Source: Magnetococcales bacterium HA3dbin3
Lineage (GTDB): Bacteria > Pseudomonadota > Magnetococcia > Magnetococcales > DC0425bin3
Length of the DNA stretch: 37,615 nucleotides
Direction: 5' to 3'
NCBI GenBank assembly: GCA_002753495.1
Contig: PEAJ01000005.1
Location: 1-37,615 of the forward strand
The notes beneath the pieces are model-generated. The model did not search any database and was not told the origin of the DNA. It was given only the letters and a program-made list of their open reading frames with translations. Position 1 is the first letter of the stretch. Each line of letters opens with the position of its first letter. Shown here piece after piece: positions 33,991 to 37,615 of the stretch. The position numbers and the translations under genes are program-made.

Positions 33991-34632
33991 ATGGGCGCCG
34001 CCCACAGGATCGACCAGAAAATCACCGCCTGGGAGGTGGCTAGCGGTGCCGGCGCGGTGCCGGCAGTCCCCCCGGCGCCAGAGCCGCCGCCCGCGCACGC
34101 TGTGCGCGCCATCCGGAGGCCGGAGGTGCTCCAGGGCGAGACCTACAAGATCCGCGACCCGCTCTCGGATCACGCCTACTACATCACGATCAACGACATC
34201 CCCCTGCCCGACGGCCGGAGATGGCCGCGCGAAATCTTCATCAACTCCAAGTGCATGGAAAACTTCGCCTGGATTGTCGCCCTGACGCGCGTCATCTCGG
34301 CCGTCTTCCGCGCGACCGAGGACGTGGCCTTTCTGGCCGAAGAGCTGCGCTCGGTGTTCGACCCGCGCGGCGGCTATTTCAAGCCCGGCGGCAAGTACAT
34401 GCCAAGCCTGGTGGCGGACATCGGCGCGTGCCTGGAGCAGCACCTGGTGAGCATCGGCGTGCTGCAAAAAGAGGCGCTGCCGCCGGAGGTGACAGCCAAG
34501 GCGGCGACAATCGTCGCGTCGCAAGATACGGAAAAGAAAGGCAAACTGTGCTCAAAATGCAACCAGTTTGCCGTCGTGCGACTGGATGGGTGTGAGACGT
34601 GCGTGGAGTGCGGGTGGTCGAAGTGTGGGTGA
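33991..34632 (+). CDS. TSCPD-domain protein with C-terminal zinc ribbon (NrdJ tail-like)
   Basis: 213 residues. About 45-150 reads as a TSCPD domain (YKIRDPLSDHAYYITINDIP; FINSKCMENFAWIVALTRVI). It ends with a zinc ribbon, CSKCNQF...CETCVECGWSKC, like the C-terminus of B12-dependent ribonucleotide reductases (class II, NrdJ). The catalytic barrel is absent, so it cannot be a reductase by itself. It may act on host NrdJ or on nucleic acid; role unknown. It is the last gene of the late operon, with a Pro-rich N-terminus (about 25-35). Confidence 0.75.
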   Translation: MGAAHRIDQKITAWEVASGAGAVPAVPPAPEPPPAHAVRAIRRPEVLQGETYKIRDPLSDHAYYITINDIPLPDGRRWPREIFINSKCMENFAWIVALTRVISAVFRATEDVAFLAEELRSVFDPRGGYFKPGGKYMPSLVADIGACLEQHLVSIGVLQKEALPPEVTAKAATIVASQDTEKKGKLCSKCNQFAVVRLDGCETCVECGWSKCG

Positions 34633-34652
34633 TGAAGGGTGGGTGATGAAGG
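34625..34652. repeat. 14-bp tandem repeat, two copies
   Basis: GTGGGTGATGAAGG occurs twice head to tail (34625-34638, 34639-34652), and the next bases start a partial third copy. The first copy covers the stop of the TSCPD gene. Probably a replication slip at the junction of late operon and accessory region. Confidence 0.85.
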
Positions 34653-34675
34653 GTGAGCGGATGGGCGGTAGATGA

Positions 34676-35197
34676 CTACCTGACCAGCCGGATGCGGCCG
34701 TCCGGCCGCACTGTCGCTACGACCCTGACCCCCGCCGCCGCCAGCTCTTGATCGTACAGTCCGATACAGTCGGTCCGTACGACGGCCCCGCAAAAGAGCC
34801 GAGAGCGATCGAGCACCACCTCAGCATGCGTGATCGTCTCACCCTGGCGGTGCATGTAGCGCCGATAGCCGGCGATCGCCGACCATAGGCCGGTGGCGCT
34901 CTGGTACCGGCGTGGCCGGCGCCAACGCTTTGCCACCTGGCGGCCGGTGGTGGTCGGGTCCACCTCCGACCACGCGTCCGTCACGTAGCCGGAGACGAGA
35001 CACCCGGATACGTCGGGGATGACCAGCCCGATCGGGGCCGGTCCCAGCTGTAGGAGGGTCTTGCAGCCGATGATCGGCTCCGCCGACACGTCGCGGTGCC
35101 GACCGAGCTCCCAGGCCAGCATCTGGCCCAGGTCCGTATGCCGGCCTCTGAAAAGGCCGAGCCACCTGATGGCGGGGTATGAACCCAAAAACTTCAT
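34676..35197 (-). CDS. Unknown protein, first minus-strand gene of the right-end region
   Basis: 173 residues, starts at 35197 with GGGGAGATAGGG upstream. Codon use fits a real gene. It is basic (KRWRRPRRYQSATGLWSAIA; YRRYMHRQGETITHAE) with a beta-like C-terminus (VRTDCIGLYDQELAAAGVRV). It faces the late operon tail to tail. No known family is recognised. A defence, immunity or modification role would be a guess. Confidence 0.7.
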   Translation of the reverse strand: MKFLGSYPAIRWLGLFRGRHTDLGQMLAWELGRHRDVSAEPIIGCKTLLQLGPAPIGLVIPDVSGCLVSGYVTDAWSEVDPTTTGRQVAKRWRRPRRYQSATGLWSAIAGYRRYMHRQGETITHAEVVLDRSRLFCGAVVRTDCIGLYDQELAAAGVRVVATVRPDGRIRLVR

Positions 35198-35492
35198 CCC
35201 TATCTCCCCAAAAAATTTTATACCTTAGTGTCCCGCGTAGGTCGCGGATCCCAGGGGCGTCGCACTATCGCTGGCCCCCCCACGCGCCGATGTACGGCGA
35301 TACCGCGCGTCACGCTGCGCGGAGCGTCCTGTGTGGGCTATCTCAATGGGCACCCCTTTTCTTTTTTTGAGGGCCAAGCGAAATCTTATTGACATGCGAG
35401 GGCGAGGCGCGGCATCCTGTTGCCCAGGCCGGATGTCGCGCGCCGAATGTCCAAGCTACGGCTAAATAAGCGCGGCCCCCACGGGTTTGGAG
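35198..35492. other. Non-coding stretch upstream of the repeat-like hairpins
   Basis: About 300 bp with no credible gene. It holds an ACGCT/AGCGT hairpin near 35320, a pyrimidine run CCCCTTTTCTTTTTTT near 35355, and TTGACA at 35389-35394. The -10 that would pair with it (CATCCT at 35413) is poor, so a promoter is possible but weakly supported. Confidence 0.5.
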
Positions 35493-35587
35493 CATCCGGC
35501 CATCCCTCCGCAGGCGCGGAGATAGACCGGATGGTTTTTATTCTGCCAACGGCAACAGTTCCCCCGCAGACGCGGGGAAAGTGACGG
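35493..35587 (+). ncRNA. Two hairpins resembling degenerate type I-E CRISPR repeats (putative small RNA)
   Basis: Unit 1 (35501-35529, exactly 29 bp) has a CTCCGC-AGGC-GCGGAG hairpin and ends ATAGACCG; the I-E repeat of E. coli has CCCCGC-GCCA-GCGGGG and ends ATAAACCG. Unit 2 (about 35557-35587) reads GTTCCCCCGCAGACGCGGGG then AAAGTGACGG. They are 56 bp apart, so the gap is about 27 bp, not the usual 32. Unit 1 is also enclosed by CATCCGG/CCGGATG and followed by TTTTT. An intrinsic terminator lies right after unit 2. No cas genes are in view. Confidence 0.4.
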
Positions 35588-35620
35588 GCCCCCACAGGAA
35601 ACTTTGGGGGCTTGTTTTTT
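35588..35620 (+). terminator. Intrinsic terminator after the repeat-like hairpins
   Basis: GCCCCCA (35588-35594) pairs with TGGGGGC (35605-35611), followed by TTGTTTTTT. Oriented to stop plus-strand transcription coming through the two hairpins, which suggests that a transcript is made there. Confidence 0.8.
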
Positions 35621-35665
35621 ATGGGGATGGTGGAGCCGCGCGCCCGTCCTGCTGGGCACGCAACG

Positions 35666-35693
35666 AAAAAGCCCCGGGCTGTGGGCCCGGGGC
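35666..35693 (-). terminator. Intrinsic terminator for the minus-strand small gene
   Basis: GCCCCGGGC (35671-35679) pairs with GCCCGGGGC (35685-35693); on the minus strand the stem runs into TTTTT (complement of 35666-35670). It ends the transcript of the gene at 35703-35875. Confidence 0.88.
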
Positions 35694-35702
35694 GGTTGGA
35701 GG

Positions 35703-35875
35703 TCAGTCGACCTCTTTGATGATGAGGTCCGATGAGTCTGCCACCGAGTCCATCGCCTCGATGGTGTCATACCCAGCATCCCGGGCGTAGGCCAGGAGCG
35801 CGCGATTTCTTTCGTCTCTCCCTCGTACACGCCCATGATCACGCCGGCGGTGCTCTCAATCTGAAACTTTTTCAT
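35703..35875 (-). pseudogene. Small phage accessory gene, frameshifted
   Basis: The ATG at 35875 opens MKKFQIESTAGVIMGVYEGE, a start common to a family of small phage/prophage proteins. After TKEIA the frame is lost; the next frame reads LLAYARDAGYDTIEAMDSVA and then DSSDLIIKEVD with a stop at 35703. The span is 173 bp (3n+2). A GCGCGC run near 35800 in place of GCGC explains it: a two-base expansion. It follows promoter module 1 and precedes a terminator, so it was a one-gene unit. A sequencing error at the GC run is the other explanation. Confidence 0.75.
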
Positions 35876-35880
35876 TTTGG

Positions 35881-35989
35881 TTTCCTTTCGGATTGTGCCG
35901 TCCGGGCCATCCCCGGCGGCGATGGTTCTTACTATACGGAAATTCGTTCCGTATAGTAAATAGAAAAAATGAGGAGATGCGATTTTTTT
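35881..35989 (-). promoter_or_regulatory. Promoter/operator module 1 (direct repeat copy 1)
   Basis: About 109 bp, nearly the same as 37252-37361. It contains a perfect 13-bp inverted repeat, TTACTATACGGAA (35929-35941) / TTCCGTATAGTAA (35947-35959), spaced by 5 bp. On the minus strand TTTACT (35960-35955) and TATAGT (35936-35931), 18 bp apart, form a fair sigma70 promoter inside the inverted repeat, so a dimeric repressor would block it. A GC-rich hairpin in the leader and AAGGAA before the ATG complete the unit. The far end is an A-T stem that may act as a two-way terminator. Confidence 0.8.
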
Positions 35990-36528
35990 TAGACTGCCTT
36001 TCTCGCCTCCCAGCCCCACCCCAAAAGACCAGCGAGCATAGCCCGCCAGACGCTCCACGGGAGCGGATGGCGTTTTTCTTCGTCCTCCGCCATCCAGTAG
36101 CGGAGGGCACGCGAGGTCGTGCCGACCTCTGTAGCCATCACTCCTAGCCTCCCCCCACGCGCCATCGCCAGGCCAAGCATTTGCTCCCGGGTCGGGCGCC
36201 GCCACTCCTCGCCGACTGGCGCCCAGATCTGGTGCCAGCGGTCGGGGTCCTGCTCCCTCCGGCCAGGCCACTGGGGGCCAGTCCGGAAGGCCGCGGCTGC
36301 CAGCGGCTGGCCAGGGCCGGGGTCGATTTTGACGATACCATCGGTCTCAAGCTGTTCAAATATAAGGCGAAAATACATCATTTCCGCTTCTTCCACGGTA
36401 GGGGCGTGGAAATACCCCGGGGTGACCCCGCGAAAAACGAAGCTGCGGCCAACCCCTTTTATCTCTACCTCTTCAAAATCAATATGATGCGGATCGCCCC
36501 CTAGGGGGCGCCATGAGACGCGGATCAT
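35989..36528 (-). CDS. Unknown protein with C-terminal HTH-like region
   Basis: 179 residues from the ATG at 36528, coupled (ATGA) to the gene upstream. N-terminal half: MIRVSWRPLGGDPHHIDFEE, then a strand and helix unit (VEEAEMMYFRLIFEQLETDG). From about 115 the pattern RRPTREQMLGLAMARGGRLG and VMATEVGTTSRALRYWMAED suggests a helix-turn-helix. It could be the regulator that binds the 13-bp inverted repeats of the two promoter modules, but there is no direct proof. Family not recognised. Confidence 0.68.
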   Translation of the reverse strand: MIRVSWRPLGGDPHHIDFEEVEIKGVGRSFVFRGVTPGYFHAPTVEEAEMMYFRLIFEQLETDGIVKIDPGPGQPLAAAAFRTGPQWPGRREQDPDRWHQIWAPVGEEWRRPTREQMLGLAMARGGRLGVMATEVGTTSRALRYWMAEDEEKRHPLPWSVWRAMLAGLLGWGWEARKAV

Positions 36529-36809
36529 GCTCTTTTCCCCCTGTACGCATAGTGACGCCGGCATGCCCCTACCCACGCTTTATCGGCGGGAGAGTTGGCG
36601 AAGCGCATACCGATCCACCATGAAAGCTCATCGATCCCACTGTCCAAGCATCCATCCACAAAAGCGGAGGGCACGCCCTCCGCGATCAAGTGCCGATCGA
36701 TTGCCCGGTCATCCTCAGCGCAGCCCTCATGAGAGCGGCCGAGGATCCCCTTGATCTCATCCCATGATAGACTCAAATACATGCCGTGCGATTGCTCGAA
36801 AATTTTCAT
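36525..36809 (-). CDS. Small acidic protein, unknown function
   Basis: 94 residues from the ATG at 36809, which has AAGGGGAA upstream. MKIFEQSHGMYLSLSWDEIK and then HEGCAEDDRAIDRHLIAEG; acidic in the first two thirds, with a basic tail (CRRHYAYRGKRA). No family recognised. Small size and place in a right-end moron operon make it a candidate for an anti-defence or similar protein, which is speculation. Confidence 0.68.
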   Translation of the reverse strand: MKIFEQSHGMYLSLSWDEIKGILGRSHEGCAEDDRAIDRHLIAEGVPSAFVDGCLDSGIDELSWWIGMRFANSPADKAWVGACRRHYAYRGKRA

Positions 36810-36859
36810 GATATTCCCCTTTTTTATCAGTCGTTTTCTTTGATTTCGTTGCCGTTCTG

Positions 36860-37246
36860 TTAGCCAATGACGGCCTGGATTTTCGCAAGGGTGTCGTTGT
36901 TTTCGTGCCACTTGTACGTAGCCGCACCGGCCCACTCGCCACGGCCGAGGCAGACCTGGCCGCTCTCGATGATGGCGGTATGGCCCCGGCCGCCGTTCCA
37001 ATTTCTGCCTCCGTTGAACTTCTCCAAATCAACATAAATTCTAGAGAAGCCGTGCTTTTCCCACAGCTTCGCTGACTGCACGCCATGAATGCGGTTGATT
37101 TTTTCGACCAGGATGGGCATGCGATTTTCGCTGTAGACGCCGCGCAGGGCGGCGGCGAAAGTAACTGCATACGAAGCGCCCGGGAAACGGGCGACGGTCT
37201 CGCGGGTGATCTGGTGGGCGGCGCGGAAAATCTTGCGGGTGATCAT
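36860..37246 (-). CDS. First gene of the right-end minus-strand operon, unknown function
   Basis: 128 residues from the ATG at 37246, directly under promoter module 2 with AAGGAA as ribosome site. The N-terminal 40 residues (MITRKIFRAAHQITRETVAR then YAVTFAAALRGVYSE) form a short helical unit seen in various phage and plasmid proteins. The C-terminal half is Gly/Asn-rich (FNGGRNWNGGRGHTAIIESG). Function unknown. A 50-bp gap precedes the next gene. Confidence 0.7.
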   Translation of the reverse strand: MITRKIFRAAHQITRETVARFPGASYAVTFAAALRGVYSENRMPILVEKINRIHGVQSAKLWEKHGFSRIYVDLEKFNGGRNWNGGRGHTAIIESGQVCLGRGEWAGAATYKWHENNDTLAKIQAVIG

Positions 37247-37251
37247 GGACT

Positions 37252-37361
37252 TTTCCTTTCGGACTGTGCCGTCCGGGCCATCCCCGGCGGCGATGATTCT
37301 TACTATACGGAAATCTGTGCCGGATAGCAAATGGAAAAAAATGAGAGGATGCGATTTTTTT
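37252..37361 (-). promoter_or_regulatory. Promoter/operator module 2 (direct repeat copy 2)
   Basis: About 110 bp, near-identical to 35881-35989. The left arm TTACTATACGGAA (37300-37312) is kept but the right arm reads TGCCGGATAGCAA (37318-37330), with three changes, so the inverted repeat is decayed. The -10 TATAGT (37307-37302) is intact; the -35 is now TTTGCT. Operator strength should therefore differ between the two units. Confidence 0.78.
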
Positions 37362-37373
37362 GCAGGAGAGAAC

Positions 37374-37397
37374 AAAAAAAAGGCGCCTGGTGGCGCC
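37374..37397 (-). terminator. Intrinsic terminator near the right phage end
   Basis: GGCGCC (37382-37387), loop TGGT, GGCGCC (37392-37397); on the minus strand it is followed by an eight-T tract (complement of 37374-37381). It stops transcripts entering from the host gene on the right, just before promoter module 2. Confidence 0.85.
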
Positions 37398-37450
37398 CTG
37401 TGTTCCCCCCTGCAACATATGTGCCTATGATTTTTTATAACTCAAATCAG

Positions 37451-37496
37451 TGCCAACGAGAGTGAAAATTTATGCCAACGAAAGCGGCGCGGTACA
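37451..37496. other. Right phage end with transposase-binding repeats
   Basis: TGCCAACGA occurs at 37451-37459 and again at 37473-37481, 22 bp apart, two helical turns. The end itself is put at 37496 (GCGGTACA). Read from the end inward it starts TGTACC, as Mu-type ends start TG. The point also coincides with the break in an otherwise sensible host reading frame. The left end, needed to confirm this, is outside the window. Confidence 0.75.
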
Positions 37497-37584
37497 CTTG
37501 CCGCAATTCGGTCACCGTCTTGGCCTTGGTCAGGTATTCCCTGGCCTGATTCAGCACTCCCAATCCACTCGGTTTCCTTGCCAT
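37497..37584 (-). pseudogene. Host gene 5' fragment cut by the prophage (possible IS630-type transposase start)
   Basis: From the ATG at 37584 the minus strand reads MARKPSGLGVLNQAREYL and TKAKTVTELRQ, 29 codons and one base, up to the phage end. It then runs into phage sequence and stops after about 16 more codons. The TVTELRQ segment recalls the start of some IS630-type transposases or HTH proteins, a weak recollection. The other part of the gene should lie left of the prophage. Confidence 0.6.
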
Positions 37585-37615
37585 CTGCGCATCTTCAAAT
37601 CATTGATGGAAGATG
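37585..37615. other. Host flank
   Basis: 31 bp upstream of the host gene start. Too short to say more; no clear ribosome site is seen. Confidence 0.5.

Larger units (their letters stand above)
1..37496. mobile_element. Mu-type transposable prophage (B3/D3112-like), left end outside window
   Basis: Gene order is that of a transposable phage: divergent repressor, early regulators, DDE transposase with Mu-type N-terminal HTH, MuB-like ATPase, Gam, GemA, Mor, lysis, Mu-like head, then tail. The tail genes are of siphophage type (tube, chaperone frameshift, tape measure, no sheath), as in B3/D3112-like phages. The right end is placed at 37496, where ...GGTACA-3' meets an interrupted host gene; read inward it starts TGTACC, matching the TG..CA ends of Mu-type elements. 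The left end must lie shortly before base 1, since only the 3' end of the repressor is missing. All core modules appear intact, so the prophage may be functional. Confidence 0.93.

Noticed and set aside
35389-35418. Promoter for the repeat-like hairpins
   Set aside because: TTGACA is good, but the -10 (CATCCT) matches only half and the spacer is very GC-rich; kept only as a weak possibility.
35501-35587. A standard CRISPR array
   Set aside because: Only two diverged units with a 27-bp gap, and no cas genes; reported instead as repeat-like hairpins.
35600-35635. Similarity to an E. coli CRISPR leader (TTGTTTTTTATGGG)
   Set aside because: Fully explained by the T-tract of the terminator, and on the wrong side of the units.
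1-37615. tRNA or rRNA genes, mom-like DNA modification gene, integrase
   Set aside because: None could be seen; the phage integrates by its transposase.

Overview
The window is almost entirely one Mu-type transposable prophage in a high-GC host, probably a member of the Pseudomonadota. Early genes are of Mu type: a divergent repressor, a Ner-like regulator, a DDE transposase, an MuB-like ATPase, Gam, GemA and Mor. The head genes are also Mu-like. The tail is that of a non-contractile siphophage: one tail-tube protein, a frameshifted tail chaperone, a long tape measure, and no sheath or Mu-like baseplate set. This combination is known from the B3/D3112-like transposable phages of Pseudomonas. 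The host species cannot be fixed from the sequence.

Layout. 1-1007: S24-type repressor on the minus strand, running off the left edge, and the divergent control region; the left phage end is outside the window. 1008-9485: early operon on the plus strand with regulators, transposase A and B, a string of small DNA-binding or unknown proteins including a GapR-like one, Gam, GemA and Mor. 9478-10090: remnant of an antirepressor, a DUF551 protein and a strong terminator. 10105-11349: lysis cassette. 11349-20341: packaging and head. 20354-33986: tail and fibres. 33991-34632: a stand-alone TSCPD/zinc-ribbon protein ends the late operon.

34676-37246 is a right-end accessory region, mostly on the minus strand. 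It holds unknown small genes driven by two copies of a ~110 bp promoter/operator module, and a ~500 bp non-coding stretch with two hairpins that resemble type I-E CRISPR repeats, followed by a terminator. The right phage end is placed at 37496 (...TACA), inside two TGCCAACGA repeats likely bound by the transposase. Host DNA follows, with the first 29 codons of a host gene cut by the insertion.

The repressor and Ner-like protein probably set the lysis-lysogeny choice. The transposase and MuB-like ATPase replicate the phage by transposition, Gam protects its ends, and Mor turns on the late genes in the long plus-strand unit. The right-end minus-strand genes look like independently expressed lysogeny (moron) genes. 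The points most worth following are the CRISPR-repeat-like RNA locus, the duplicated operator module with its unknown genes, the putative RNase-like tail on the minor head protein, and the 12-bp repeats inside the repressor gene.
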